This document shows positions 1 through 12,750 of a stretch of DNA of 64,000 bases, piece after piece. Location: contig CM049308.1 in NCBI GenBank assembly GCA_026874595.1, positions 92,383,624 through 92,447,623 of the forward strand, read 5' to 3'. A program made the translations under genes and the position numbers. The stretch's first letter is position 1. Each line of letters starts with the position of its first letter. The notes under the pieces were generated by a model that worked only from the letters and a program-made list of their open reading frames with translations, was not told the DNA's origin and ran no database searches. Origin of the DNA: Sipunculus nudus. Lineage: Eukaryota; Annelida; Sipuncula; Golfingiida; Sipunculidae.

Positions 1-470
1 GTGATCCAGTCTGCAGGACATTGATTGTGCTGACCTACTAGTGCTTTATAGGCTGAGTGTTACCAGGTGCTGGAAACAGCTTGTCACCCAGCAAGGCTAA
101 TGGGTCAGTGGAACTGTGACAAATTTCATCCAGTAAGCACCCCAGCCAGTTACCACTCCAGCCAGTAAGGTATTGATTTACTGGGAAGACTTGGTGTGGG
201 CAGACTCAGCAATAACGGTGACACCAGATGATTGGGGGGGGGGGGGGGAGGGGTTTTGCAGTGATGGGGAGAGGGATCGTTAATGATCACACCCTATTAT
301 TGGCCATGGTCATCTATTTGGAGGTAGATTCTATTCAATTGTGTGGCATTTCTTTAGGATGTGTGGCTCTATTTGTTTTTCATATTTACAACATATCTAC
401 TAAAGTCCTTACTTTAAAAATTAATTCTGATATTAATTTTTTTTTACCTGAGAGTTTCTTGTTTCTACAG

Positions 471-571
471 TCAGACAAAGAAAAAATCTTGTGTATCTCA
501 TTTCTCGCAGTCCTGGTCCAAATACAACCTTTCCAAGTAGTCCCAAACGAGCCTTGATTTCCACAAATTAA
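471..571 (+). CDS. Possible terminal exon of an unidentified upstream gene
   Basis: A good acceptor (pyrimidine-rich stretch ending in CTACAG at 470) is followed by two bases that would complete a split codon and then 32 open codons to a TAA at 569-571. The peptide is basic and Ser/Pro-rich, containing SRSPGPNTTFPSSPKRALIS, which resembles a flexible phosphorylatable C-terminal tail. An AATAAA overlaps the stop. I do not recognise the family. The surrounding CpG-poor base composition fits the end of a gene body. A chance open frame in intergenic DNA is a serious alternative. Confidence 0.25.
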
Positions 572-989
572 TAAATATTGGACTGATACCGTAGTTTTTT
601 ATTATGCTAAATATACATAAAAATTAAGCAATGGTTTTTTTTTGGGAGGCCACTGGAATAACTTCTAGAGGCAACCACAGCAAGCCAAACCAATCACTAC
701 TCTATATCAGGTTCATAGCTGTGTGACCCCTTGTCATATGAATAAATGGGACTGTAACCTTTAAAATGCCCTTAACTGCCCTACTTTCCATTTTGTGTCC
801 ATTTTGAGCAAAATTGAGCTTTTATATTTTATTCTAAAATGCCTTCCCTATGAACATGATTTTTGTTTCCAGCTGTGTTTTGCAGCTGCCCAGGCAGCAG
901 AACTTAAAGAAACTTGTTTTATGAATGACATTATTTATATTAAAATTTCAGGTGTCTGATGTTGTTGACTCTCACCAGGGAAGATGTAA

Positions 990-1163
990 CAGACAGGTAA
1001 TCCCAGCACTGGGCTTGTCATGGGAGAACCTGGTCACTACTCGTCTGATGCTGCTGAGAACCAGCAGAACAGTCAGTCTCCAGCAGACAGACAGTCACAG
1101 TCTCAATACTGTCAATGCCAATGTCAGGTCCATGGAGGTCATGTTTGCACCACACCTGCCTAA
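990..1163 (+). CDS. Exon-like Gln/Ser/Cys-rich open stretch, unidentified
   Basis: After an in-frame TAA at 987-989 the frame stays open to a TAA at 1161-1163. A Met codon lies at 1020. The peptide is rich in Gln, Ser and Cys, with a QCQCQ run and the end HGGHVCTTPA. Possible acceptors (AACAG, ACAG, CCCAG) lie between 990 and 1008 but have a poor pyrimidine tract. It could be an alternative last exon of the same upstream gene as the 471-571 candidate, or chance. No family is recognised. Confidence 0.15.
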   Translation, partial: QTGNPSTGLVMGEPGHYSSDAAENQQNSQSPADRQSQSQYCQCQCQVHGGHVCTTPA

Positions 1164-1514
1164 TTCTCTGTGTTACTACGTCATAGATAGCGAAGGGGTC
1201 AAAGGGTTGTCTTAGTGATGGCTGACGGAAATTTGATTCTTTGATAATTTCTTATGTTTAACAATACATTATAAATTGTTTGATTTGCATCAAATTTTTC
1301 AGTCATTATACACTTACATGGTATGTTCGTGAGATTCCAGGATGCTGAAGCCAAAATATTGATAACTGGACATGGGATCATGAATTGTCTAACATTGTAT
1401 TTTTTTTAGTGTTTTACATCATTTTTGTATCATTCTATAATTATCATTATTAAAATGTGTCATCCAAGCTTTACACAGATGGCTGGATTGTTTGAGGTGG
1501 TGGGTAATTTTCAG

Positions 1515-1655
1515 TTACTGCTACAATAACAAGCCCTGTCCTTTTAGTACTACCAGTACTGTGAGAAATTCTGGCATCCTATTGTATCTGGACACCCAGA
1601 AAAGAGCAGCTGTAAGAGATTTGAGTATCACAGAAACTTACATCCTTGTGCCTAA
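1515..1655 (+). CDS. Exon-like stretch with two competing frames, unidentified
   Basis: Two acceptors (TTTTCAG ending 1514 and CCTTTTAG ending 1547) precede open sequence. After the second acceptor, 35 codons run to a TAA at 1653-1655 and contain three Cys and several aromatic residues (starting YYQYCEKFW). After the first acceptor another frame stays open past a good GTAAGA donor at 1612. Both frames look protein-like, which shows how weak this kind of evidence is. The frame is unresolved and no family is recognised. Confidence 0.13.
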
Positions 1656-1659
1656 AAGC

Positions 1660-3595
1660 CCTTTGTATAATAATATGAGGTATATGTTATGCGACTTTGT
1701 ATTGTGATGTTTGGTTGTACCTTAGTCATTACAAACCTAATCATTGGTGTGTGAATGTATCATGTCTCATACTTATTGGGAGGAAGTTAAAGGACTGCCA
1801 TTATCATCTGTATCATACTTATCATCACATTCTCTGAGGTGCTTACTTATGTCAATAAATGATATTTTAATGTGTTGTCCATGTCATGCAATGGCCAATG
1901 TCTGCATTATTTGAATTACACATTACTGGCCATAAGAAGTACCTGATGAATGGGAGGTTTTATGAATTTATTAATATATATACAATAAACTAGCAGACAT
2001 GTCTCGTTCATATTAGCTTGCTTATAAGCTGTACTCCTTAAAGTTTATGTTCATTGAAATATCAGGAAAACAAAATGTTTGTTATCTCATTAGGACCATG
2101 TGTGAAGTTTGAAATGGTTTCCATTTTTCTCTTCTGAAAATTTTAATCAGATGCCATCAATCCCTACAAAAGTTTTCATTATAAGGTGAAATTTCATATT
2201 TTTTTTGTGATTTATATATTGTTTGATTCAGAAGTATGGTGTTACTTAAATGTGTCTTTAATTATTCTGTGATGCTGATTCACATGGTATAATTGAGAAG
2301 TCATCAAAACATGACAGATCAATGCCAGACTCTACTCTTGTCATATCAGTTATAAATAATTTCAGAGATTTTTTTTAGAATATTGTAGACTGATCGAGCT
2401 GGTAAAGCTTATAAGATACCGGTGTCTTGGCTGTATTGGTATATTGCAACACCCAGGACAGGTACTGCCACCTAGCAGCAAATTATATAACTAATTCAGG
2501 GATCTTTCAACTTTACACTCATTAGGGTATGGTTCACACAGAAATTCCAGAAACAGTTTTGCGTCTATTAAGGCACTGAATTAGTTTTATTTTAAGTATT
2601 TTAGAGATAAATGTTAATACTGACGACCTGGCAGGTCTAGAGAATGATAAAATGGTGCCATACATAACTAGGGAGATACAGAAATGGAGGGTTTTCGTAA
2701 ATTAGCCACACCTCTATAAAGAATCCTTACAAAGAATCCAGTTGGGTAAATTATGTAAAAATGTAACCATATTTCTGAATACGTCTTCATTATATACTGA
2801 GTTTCTGAAACTCAAAGCCATATACTTAACTATTTTTCTTTGTGTTGAATCATTTTTTTTGTGAAGATGGTTTGTCAGTAATGTTACTTTTGGGATTAGC
2901 CTGTGTTCTTATACGCATGGCTTGCATGAGACCACAGAATATATAGCGGAATCCAACAAATTTGTTCATAGAGGTGTAGAAAATTATATAAAATGGAACA
3001 GCTCCAGTATTTAAATATGTAACGCGCATCATCCATAATCCCTACAACTGCTGCAAACACAAACTCCAAAAAAGTTGAAATTATCTAGATATTTTAAAAT
3101 GGTTGATTTTACACTTGTAGATTAGAACAGCAGAGTTACGATCTGCTCCCAGTGATTCAGATTCTAAATGTTGGTAAAACCTTAACTTATTCCTGGCATT
3201 TTTTCTTATATATCCAAAGAGTGTGCTTATAAGTGTTGAGTTTTGGGGCGAACAGATTGTATTTATGCATACATTTATCTCACCTTTATTTTCACATGGT
3301 GTGATAATTTCAGACCTAAATATAAAGTTCAGCATCTTAAAATAACGAATATTTTCAAATGAAATGCACTTGATTTATCTATATATGTTAATGACGAAAT
3401 GAGTGCATGTTTATATAAAGTGATTGGGCCACAAAGATATACCTTCTACGACACTTCAGGCACACCATAAATAAGCAGATCCTGCTGACAGATGGGACAT
3501 GGGAATGAAATACAAATATTATAGGTATTTATCCAATTTGGCCCATTAGATTATCGACCATTATTACATAACGAAATCCGTTCCAGAGACAAAGG
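1660..3595. other. Non-coding stretch, AT-rich
   Basis: No recognisable gene or repeat is seen. Several AATAAA-type signals occur (for example near 1853 and 1984), compatible with a 3' flank of an upstream gene. CpG is sparse up to roughly 2.3 kb and becomes commoner after about 2.4-3.4 kb, which I read as leaving a methylated gene body. Confidence 0.4.
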
Positions 3596-4142
3596 TCAAG
3601 AAACGTGCCAAAATGCAGGGTGTGGTTTATTTGCGTGGATATGACAGATGAGTGCCTGTGAAATAATTGTAATTTGCACCCTGAATTCAGCATAAAATGT
3701 TCTCCTCAGCCGGAGATATCTACCACCGCATGCTGTGACCCTCTGCATGGTACATTTGCAGCACTGGGATCCACTGGATACCCACTCTGCTGCATATGTA
3801 CCTTCTGGTTCAAACACTCCGAATGCCCTAGTCACACACTACAACCAACCTCTACAAGGTAGACCCATTTCTGCCAATCCTAAATTATCTCTGCCCACTG
3901 TCAAGAGGTTTTGCTACTTGGCTCTGTACCTCTCAAGGGCTTATTATCATACCTATACTCCCAAGGAACAGTTAAGTCAATGACACCACAAAACAGTACC
4001 AGGTCTCGGATTCCTAGGCATGTACATGGGAAGTGGGAGTCTTGGGGTGAGGTCCGCTTCTAACTTCTGTCCCCAACTTGGGTTATGATGCCGATTCTGC
4101 AATATGTAAATTTACATGCTGCCCTACCTTCAGTCTCAAAGT

Positions 4143-4463
4143 CTACTTCATGTACTGTTTTCCTCTGGCCGTCCCGACTTTCTCCAAGACGATCTGTAAC
4201 TCGCATATTCCCGTTTTTGTGGATGTTTCTCCAGGCTTTCTGTGTGCATGTTTGCTGCATGTTGCTGGGTGTCCAGCACTGGCTGAAGAGAGAACCATAG
4301 TTGGTATTGTGGACACTTTCAAATCTGGTTCTGCGTTAGTGGTCATTGTCCTGTATTCCATCGTGTCCATGTCCTCTTGCAACCCAGCTCTTACTCTTGG
4401 TAGCCTTTCCACTTCTGCTCCATGAACTTGGCCTCTCCTCTCTGATATTCTAGCACTGGTCAT
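4143..4463 (-). pseudogene. Possible coding relic, unknown family
   Basis: On the minus strand a 106-codon frame reads through a purine-rich stretch with reasonably protein-like composition (for example RISERRGQVHGAEVERLPRV). The frame stays open upstream of the first Met for about 30 more codons, and a neighbouring frame carries another open piece towards 4060. I do not recognise a transposase, reverse transcriptase or cellular domain. The plus strand of 3.6-4.5 kb is also fairly open (a 115-codon frame from 4078), so the signal may only reflect GC-richer composition. It could be a decayed mobile-element ORF. Confidence 0.13.
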
Positions 4464-4639
4464 GCCTGATCCTATTCCTCTTCTGACTTCACCCAGGATG
4501 TTTTCGTGGCATAGTCTGTTTTCTGCTTCCTATGTAGCCTCGTTGGCTAGTCATTTTCTACTTGTCTTTGCTTTCACCCATGCCTTCTGACCTTATCGAT
4601 GGAATATAGCTTCATCATGACCAACCATCATGTTCCAAC

Positions 4640-6630
4640 CTTTTATTTCAGCACAGCTGAAAGTTAAGGCTTGACCGACATACTGGTAAGTCTGATAAAA
4701 GTGAAACTTGTTGGTACCTTTTGCCACTTCCAGAGGTGTTTATTAATGTTCTCATGTTTCTCCACCACCGTCACTGTAACCCCGTGTAGCATAAAAGGCC
4801 GAGCTAGACGTAGTAGATATTGATGTTGATATTGTTACGGAACCTAATAACAGCAGATCACGTAGTCATGACGAGCATAATTTTGTTACGGAGATAAATA
4901 AAAATCAGATTCTGTAACACTAGGTAGCATGAAATGTCTAGGGGAGTGAATAAAGAAGTCAGTGGTTTTTTTAAACAATTATAATTTATTCTTAAAACAA
5001 CCCTAACATTACAATACACTAAATCAATACAGTTACACAGTATAATAAATAAAGTGTACAGTACCAGAGTGTCCGGATCCCAGACTTTTCTGGATACCAC
5101 CACTGTCACAGCTCAACAAGTCCTTTAAAACATATAATCCTGATGAACAGTTCACGTAATTCTCAGAGAAAAATAGTCCAATTCAATCCCGAATTCAATC
5201 TGTTGTAATCCAAAAGTGGTAAAAGTCCCAAAGGCAAACTGAAGACTTAATAAAATCCGTTACAAAGTTCAAAGAATATCTAAAAGTACTGCAATTATCG
5301 AAAAGGTCCATAAACTGTCTCACACTCTTCAGTGTCCGCTGAAATATATTTCTCTCTCTCCCTCCCTAGGCTCTAAACAGCTATTTATAACTTTTTCATT
5401 AAAAAAAATACCAGAAATGGTAAACTCCATAGAACAAAACACCCGTAACAGGAACAGACTTGAAACACCTAGAACAAAGAACGCTGTGTTTCTACACTTC
5501 AGACCCTACATGTGGGCCAAGCCAACTCGCACGTCTCCCATGGTAACGAACTATGCTTGCGCTACAAGAATCAGAATGTAACACTCCAGTACACAATAAA
5601 CCCGGGCCTGCCTAACACGAATCAGAATGTCAACAGCGCCCAATAAAAGAAACACCTGCAACAATATATACATACCGTGATCCTCCCTCGTAAGCCAGTG
5701 ATGTTTTGCATCCCATGTCCCGCCTTCCTGATGTTGTCATTCACATTATATGTAATCGAACCGCGTTCTCGGGCATTTTATTGGATCCCTACAATTAATG
5801 GAATTATGCAGGTTTCTATCTTACGGTATTGATCATGCCCATTTAGACGTTGAGGTCAATCTAGACTGTGTTGCAATCTCCGCTAGGGCTTACAGTATCC
5901 ATAGTGTGTAAATTGTTAACTGTTGCAAAGTCTTTTAGTAGTTTCAACTGCCTGAACACCGCAGATTTATTCAACTGGTACAACTTCCGAAAAGGTGTCC
6001 AAACTTTAGCCCCTGCTCATTGAGCCGTTGGTATCGGTTCAGCTTGCTGGGGGCTGTATCTTCTCTTTTCTAAATGTAGCTCTCGGTTCATACGACATAT
6101 GTAGTTCTCTACTGACTGATGAAGTGCTCAGATCCATTCTGTTGCTCCTTATCTCATGTCTTTTCTCTCCGCTAGTTAGCGCTGCATTGTGTTGGGTCTT
6201 TTGTTCACCAAGAAACGATTGAAATCGAGCAAAACTATAAAAAAAATACTTTGACAATATTTCCCCTAGGAAAACCAGGAAGTAGTCGAAGACACAACCT
6301 CTGACTGGTTCCTAATCAAGATGTGCAAATCCCCACCCAAAGTATATTACGGTTTACCAGTCGCTTGGATTCATCTAGGCTATCTCTAGAACAAACACGG
6401 TCCATGATACCAGTGAATTAATGTCTCTGTCACTGTATATTTGATTTGCTGTATCTCAGAATAATAAAATACACTGTGGTGATAACATGCAAAATTAAAT
6501 AAATTGTTGAGCGGGCGTGTAACTGTTAACGGACATATAAAAAAAACAACCAACCATGGGAAAACATCAGTGACAAAATATATTGGTGACAACTGCTTAT
6601 CCCCTCCCCTCTGTGTCCGCTCTGGATCGA
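4640..6630. other. Intergenic stretch, no gene seen
   Basis: No coding signal is supported. The phrase GAATCAGAATGT recurs about 45 bp apart (5568-5625 region) inside a CpG-containing, AATAAA-containing stretch (about 4.83-5.68 kb) that could be an old interspersed repeat. Its boundaries are not visible. Confidence 0.3.
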
Positions 6631-6635
6631 ATGAA

Positions 6636-6649
6636 CCCCCCCCCCCCCC
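6636..6649. repeat. Poly(C) tract, 14 C
   Basis: Uninterrupted run of 14 C. It is one of at least a dozen poly(G)/poly(C) runs of 11-24 bases in this window. Confidence 0.95.
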
Positions 6650-6977
6650 GCCTATATCATATAGGTCGATACGGTAGCACAGAGGACAATATCACGATAT
6701 CCCCGTTTAGGTCTTAATCATTAAAATAAATCCTCTTATCATCTGTCTGGAAAGTAACTCCTGTTTATATGTCATTCATCTGGTACATTCAACAGTATAA
6801 ATAAATTCACATTTAATTATAACAATAAAAGAATATGTACATAGCTTAATTAAATGTCTGTCACTATAAACCAGAAACAAAACAGAATAACACTTGATAT
6901 ACATGTAAACCTACTATAATTCGAGCCATTTGGACGTGGTCCAAAAATGCGTTATTTAAATTTTTCTCGGCTGGACG

Positions 6978-7110
6978 CTATCCTCTGGGCACTTTCATGT
7001 CGGATCCCCGCGTCCTTATCGTATCCTGACGGGTTTATTTCTCCCAGTTTCTCGAGACCGCTTAAGGGCGCTGCCATTTTGTGTGCACAATAAAAGCCGG
7101 ATGTCGCATG
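6978..7110 (+). repeat. Dispersed repeat, copy 1 (CpG-rich)
   Basis: This stretch aligns with 39209-39328. Shared blocks include ATCCTCTGGG/GTCCTCTGAG, GGGTTTATTTC/AGGTTTATTTC, GGCTGCCATTTTG (here GCGCTGCCATTTTG) and CCGGATGTC. Homology may extend to about 7175. Copy 1 keeps CpGs that the intronic copy has as CpA, for example TTATCGTATC against TTATCAAATC. The family is not identified. Confidence 0.6.
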
Positions 7111-7969
7111 TCTAAATTATGGATGTACCCCTAGTTATGATCATTTGATCATTCATTGGTCCCTTGCCTGGCAGATGCATAATATTGATAAGACCGGGAT
7201 TGCACCTGTTTAGGGACATCTCTATGTACCAATATACCCGGCAATCGGATAATCCCCACTTGACCTGTCATCCTATGGGTCAGGCCCATGGCAGGGGAGC
7301 CTTTACGATATCGCCATTCAAGACTTTTATCTGTATAATCAATACTTCAATCAGCTGTCCAGAAAGTTTTCCTATTAATACGTCATTTGTCTCTTGTCCT
7401 ATAGCAAGCAATGTAATAGTGCGTGGAAAACTACCGAGGGAACACATGCTCCACCGGGCATACAATCATTGCTAGGGACTTGCCCTTCCGGTAGGCGGCG
7501 CCACTCACGCATGTCATGCGGTATGTCATTACAATTTAGATACGTACACACACACACATACATACAAACATACAGTATTTCCTTAATCAGACGCCGGGCA
7601 TCAAACAGCTGCCTGCCTTATTTAGTGGCCGAGGCAAAGCAAGGTCTCAGAAAAATAAGCGCCGGACTTAAATAGACGGGTAAATAGACACTAGTCTTTT
7701 TCAGAAGCCGGGTGTCAGAGTAGTTTTCACGCTTGCCGCCAGGTGTCTTTTCCCGTCGCTATAATTGTTGCTTTAATGGTCAAATTGACCGGAGATTGTT
7801 GTATGAATTTTTGTTTGTGTGTGTGTTGATACTATGTTTAATTCCTCTATCTTCCTCTTTTCTTACATGCATGCATATTTGTTTCCATATGTTATGTTCA
7901 TATGTTCATTGTTATAAAAGCCGATCACCGACTTAAGTAAATACAATGTTAATTTACAGTAAATACACA

Positions 7970-8006
<37 letters not shown>

Positions 8007-8558
8007 AAGCTAAAATCTGTAGAACATTGTATTTTTCAAAATATGTACTAGTCATATGTAGTTTAAGCATATTCCCCTTTGTAATTGTCTCTGTTAAAGA
8101 ATTATTTGTTCCTTTGACACACACATGCGCACACAAAGGATCAGCATATTCCTAAATATATAAACTTCATTTTGGTCCTAATGAATTATATGGTGCAGGA
8201 ATCAGTCTTGCCTAGGGCTTAGTCGCAGACGTGTCGGTAAGGTCGCCATTGATTATTAATAAGAAAACCATCCCCGTCCTGTCAGTACACTGCTTGTTGC
8301 TGCAGCGATGTCGTTGAAGCTTGGTATATAGATATACACAATAGTATAGTTGTATTGGCTTTGATCGAATATTTACACTCAAAACGTTTAGGTGCACTGA
8401 ATCGACTGACATCCCCCGTCACCGCACAGATGTTTTACGAACAGGTCTTATTTCTAATTAAAATCCACACTAAAACATGTGTACATGTGCGCTTACACGC
8501 CTGCATGTAACGAATTCTTGACTGAAATCATGTTAAATACCAATGTGTTATTTTACGA

Positions 8559-8560
<2 letters not shown>
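7111..8560. other. Intergenic stretch with small repeats
   Basis: No gene is supported. Two related pieces (around 7583-7630 and 7698-7745) share a CAGA(C/A)GCCGGGYRTCA core, suggesting a short degenerate direct repeat. A CA-rich run lies near 7543-7565. Confidence 0.35.
7971..8006. repeat. (TA)n microsatellite
   Basis: About 36 bp of alternating TA with a single TG interruption. Confidence 0.9.

Positions 8561-8561
<1 letters not shown>

Positions 8562-8600
<39 letters not shown>
8562..8600. repeat. (TC)n microsatellite
   Basis: About 39 bp of perfect alternating TC. Confidence 0.95.
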
Positions 8601-8601
<1 letters not shown>

Positions 8602-8852
8602 CACCGTATATAAGCATAATAAATGTTAACAATGTTCTGGGGCGTCTTCAGATTTGCACTCTCCGGTTCTCGTCACCTGTGTCATGTCCTGTACATGTCA
8701 AGCTTTTCAGTATGTTGCTTCGTTTTGTCCTAAAGACAGTATGCATATGTAGAACTTATGAAGAGTTCACGTTTTGGACTTGAACTGTTCACGTGGGCCA
8801 TTATCATGTGTGCAATCCGTATCATATCAACACCGAAGTCCAATAGAGTGAA

Positions 8853-8876
8853 GTGTGTGTGTGTGTGTGTGTGTGT
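8853..8876. repeat. (GT)n microsatellite with G-rich 3' flank
   Basis: Twelve GT units are followed by G-rich runs (GGGGGGTGGGGGG) up to about 8893. Confidence 0.9.
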
Positions 8877-8899
8877 TGGGGGGTGGGGGGTGGTTCTGT

Positions 8900-9780
8900 T
8901 TTTAATGATACGAGCAGGTATGAAATCAAGTCCTTAGATATTTCAAGCCATTATGACCGACAAACGTCAATATTACTGTGTTTGCGGCGATATTCTTGAT
9001 TCGTAAAGTTCTTTGTACCTTCGCCAGAAAATTGTTTCTATGTCAGTTGATTAGTTTATTTTTTGCAAAATGATTAAACTGATTTTGATCAATATTTTTG
9101 TGGAAGGTTACAACCATTTACATTATAGATGAAATCTTGAAGAACATATAATATGCTTCATTTTCTTATGACACGTTACACCTTTATGAGAAGGACAATC
9201 TAGGCCCTCGTCTTTAACTATAATTTTGGGGAAGCTTGAAGTATAGATTTACAAACGAATCTGTTTGCTCGGTTGACACATATTTCTTTTCGCTTGAATT
9301 AATATATTTTCGACGCTTTGCTGTCAAACATCAAAGCTGGACCAGGAAACCTGGTAATAAACCGGATCTGGTGATCCAAAGAATTTCAAAGAACAGACGC
9401 CATTTTGAAAGGCACCCACACAAGTCTTCCTGTCTAATGTTTATAGACTGTCTTGTGTATAGACTTAAGTTTTCCCGGACAATCCGACAATGACAATGCA
9501 GCAACGGCAAAAACATCGGTCATATGAAAATTCATTGGAGTTTTCACATGCGCACGACACATCAACGACAATGCGCCACGATTATCCGGATATTTTCGAA
9601 TCGGTCTGTGAGCGATGTTTTTAACCGTACGGTGCCACTCCCGTAAAATGACTTCACTAATACCATGCAGGGACATCCTTTTCCAGCACTGAAGTTGTAA
9701 GAACACTGAGATGCACCGAAAAGGCAAAATATTGGCTTAATGGGTTAAAAAGGGTCCAGATACATGATATTATAATCTAA
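8900..9780. other. Intergenic stretch, nothing recognised
   Basis: Open frames here are short and overlap on both strands. No splice-bounded exon or repeat unit is seen. Confidence 0.4.
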
Positions 9781-10345
9781 ATCTTCAGGGATGAAGATAT
9801 TGGCAGGTAAGTCTTCAGTAGAGGAGACTATGATAGCAAAAGATCTTCAGTAGACGTGAAGATGGCAAAAGTAGAAGTGACCATGAAAGCAGACAGATCT
9901 TCAGCAGAGATGACCATGATGACAGACAGATCTTCAGTAGAAGAGATCATGATGGCATAAAATCTTCAGTATAGGTGACCATGATTGCAAAAGATCTTCA
10001 GTAAAGGTGACCATGATGGAAAAAAAGTTCTTAAATAGGGGTGACCATGATGGTATAAGGTCTTCATCAGAGGTGACGTGGATAGCAAAAGATCGTCAGT
10101 ACAAGTAACCATGATGGCAAAGGTCTTCAGTAAAGGTAACCATGATGGAAAAAAAGTTCTTAAATAGGGGTGACCATGATGGTATAAGGTCTTAAATAGA
10201 AGTGACCATAACAAAAGATCTTCAGTACAGGTAACCATGATGGCAAAAGATCTTAAGTAAAGGTGACCAGACATGCATGATGGCTAAAGTAGAAGTGACC
10301 ATGATGGCAAAAGACCTTCAGTAGAGGAGACCATGATTGCAAAAG
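9781..10345. repeat. Minisatellite array, subfamily 1 (about 32-bp unit)
   Basis: Tandem degenerate units of the type ATCTTCAGTARAGGTGACC followed by ATGATGGCAAAAG. A longer segment containing a run of seven A and GTTCTTAAATAGGGGTGACC recurs at 10015 and 10144, an offset of 129 bp, so the array has a local higher-order repeat of about four units. It grades into subfamily 2 near 10.34 kb. Confidence 0.93.
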
Positions 10346-11410
10346 ATCTTCAGCAGACATTACGATGACGGCAGCCTAATCTTCAGCAGAGATGACGATG
10401 ACGGCAGCCTAATCTTCAGAGATGACGATAATATCAGATCTTTAGCAGAGATGACGAGGACGGCAGCCTGATCTTCAGCAGAGATAACAATGACGGCAGG
10501 CAAATCTTCAGAGATGACGATAATGGCGGGTCTTTAGCTGGAATGACAAGGACGGCAGCCTGATCTTCAGCAAAGATGACAATGACGGCAAACTAATCTT
10601 TAGAGATGACGATAATGGCGGGTCTTTAGCTGGGATGACGAGGACGGCAACTTGATTTACAGCAGAGATGACGATGACGGCAGGCAAATCTTCAGAGATG
10701 ATAATATCAGATCTTTAGCAGAGATGACGAGGACAGCAACCTGATCTTCAGCAGAGATGACGATGACGGCAGGCAAATCTTCAGAGATTACGATAATGGC
10801 AGATCTTTAGCAGAGATGACGAGGACGGCAGCCTGATCTTCAGAGATGACGATAATATCAGATTTTTAGCAGAGATGACGAGGACGGCAGCCTGATCTTC
10901 AGCAGAGATGACAATGACGGCAGGCAAATCTTCAGAGATGACGATAATGGCAGGTCTTTAGCTGGGATGACGAGGACGGCAGCCTGATCTTCGGCAAAGA
11001 TGACAATGACGGCAGGCTACTCTTCAGAGATGACGATAATGGCGGGTCTTTAGCTGGGATGACGAGGACGGTAGCATGATCTTCAGCAGAGATGACGATG
11101 ACGGCAGGCAAATCTTCAGAGATGATAATATCAGATCTTTAGCAGAGATGACGAGGACAGCAACCTGATCTTCAGCAGAGATGACGATGACGGCAGGCAA
11201 ATCTTCAGAGATTACGATAATGGCAGATCTTTAGCTGGGATGACGAGGACGGCAGCCTGATCTTCAGCAGAGATGACGATACTGGCAGGCTGATCTTCAG
11301 AGATGACGATAATGGCAGATCTTCAACAGGTATGACGATGACGGCAGTGTGATCTTCAGCAGACATGACGATGACGGCAGTGTGATCTTCATTTAAGATG
11401 GCGATACTGC
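10346..11410. repeat. Minisatellite array, subfamily 2 (three-monomer, about 91-bp higher order)
   Basis: Three related monomers alternate: a ~33-bp type (CTTCAGCAGAGATGACGATG), a ~27-bp type lacking the CAG insertion, and a ~32-bp type (CTTTAGCTGGGATGACGAGG). The phrase GGCAGGCAAATCTTCAGAGA recurs at spacings near 91, 150 and 184 bp. The stretch 10681-10810 is repeated without mismatch at 11105-11234, an offset of 424 bp, so a multi-unit block was duplicated recently inside the array. Confidence 0.95.
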
Positions 11411-12660
11411 GAAAATGCAGATCATGAATGTCCCTTTCTTGTGTTCGTGTCGTTAAAATATATCAGGAAACAACATGGTGACAGAAAGATCATTTTAGTA
11501 TTTCCCCATGGTAAAAAAAAAATGTTCACATCAGACTAAGCTAATTTATATCAGTGGAGTGAATAAGAACGGATGCAACAGAATGTACATTAGTAGTTGG
11601 TTGAAAAAATGGTCCGACTTCTAAAATCATGTTTGACGTAAACAGGGTCATGATTGATACAAATACTGAACTCCTATATAAGCTTACATACGACTTTTGC
11701 AATGCGAAAGCATCCAATAGGAGGGAGGCGTGTTAGTCTTACGCTTTCTGCGGTGATCTTCTGCCTGAATCCAATACGTATATATATATATAAATCTTAA
11801 TGTGTGATTGGTTTGCTCGTTTTCCACAACAAAATTACTTCTCCCATTCCAATCAGCGTAAGCATGCACAGGTTGATTTATTCTGATGATTAAAAGTTAG
11901 CGGTGCATAGGAATAATACAACCAAGTTGGTGTTTCAGCTTATCGCCTCTAAACGTGTTTTCATGTAATATAAAATCTAGAAATTTATTTTGACCGGCCT
12001 AAGCCCATGAATATGATCCAAAAAGCTTACTGAATACCAAAGGTTCATTGGATTAAATCCTGTTTATATAGACTAATACATATGCAAATAATATATAAAA
12101 TTTATATTAGCATGCAAACTTTATAATATTGTATAAAGTTACGTCAACACCTGTAATCTGAGCTCGAATTTTCTGCTATTCATCCGCCCTGGAGAATGAA
12201 TGCAGCGTGGTCTATATAAAGCTTTACTGCTCATTATAAAGTCGATGGCGAGAAAACAAACAGATTTCTTGCACGTTAATCTCCCAGACATGAAGATAAT
12301 GCGAACCCAAACCATAACCACGCCGTTTAAAAACATCATTAAATGATATATACCGGGAGGAGGGGGGGGGGGGGTAACATTGCCTTGGCTGATAAGTCGA
12401 GCAGTCTTGATAGCACAAACATCCAAGTTTCATAAATTGCAAAAGTCAAGAAGTGATTAAGTCGGATTTACCATGGTCGATGCAATTTGGTATCTGTAGA
12501 TCATTTGGCAGGGCCAGGCAAGCTCAGCTAGCCAGGTCAAGGACCGACCACGGCCTCTATATGCTGACAGACTGCTGTGACATTCAGCTTTCGATTTCCT
12601 AGACTAATTCATTCACTAGTAATTCCGTGCCTTCGTGATCTGTACCTAACTGTCTGTTCA
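11411..12660. other. Intergenic stretch, no gene seen
   Basis: AT-rich, with a short (TA)n near 11777-11792 and a run of 13 G at 12362-12374. The open frames here show no splice-bounded or conserved appearance. Confidence 0.4.
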
Positions 12661-12673
12661 TCCGTCCCTACAG

Positions 12674-12750
12674 AGTTTGGGAAGTATGGCTATGTGGCAA
12701 ACAAACATGATATCATGCAGCGTTCAAAGAACGCATACCCATGGCAATAA
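12674..12750 (+). CDS. Possible short terminal exon, unidentified
   Basis: A pyrimidine-rich stretch ending in CCCTACAG (12673) is followed by 24 open codons to a TAA at 12748-12750. The peptide starts FGKYGYVANKHDIM and has a natural composition. I do not recognise a family, no partner exon is visible on either side, and a chance open frame is more likely than not. Confidence 0.15.

Noticed and set aside
228-557. A 109-codon frame starting with a glycine run
   Set aside because: The glycines come from the poly(G) tract at 234-248. The more plausible coding reading of its end is in another frame (471-571).
9966-10274. A minus-strand 102-codon repetitive frame
   Set aside because: It is a reading of the minisatellite at 9.78-10.35 kb.
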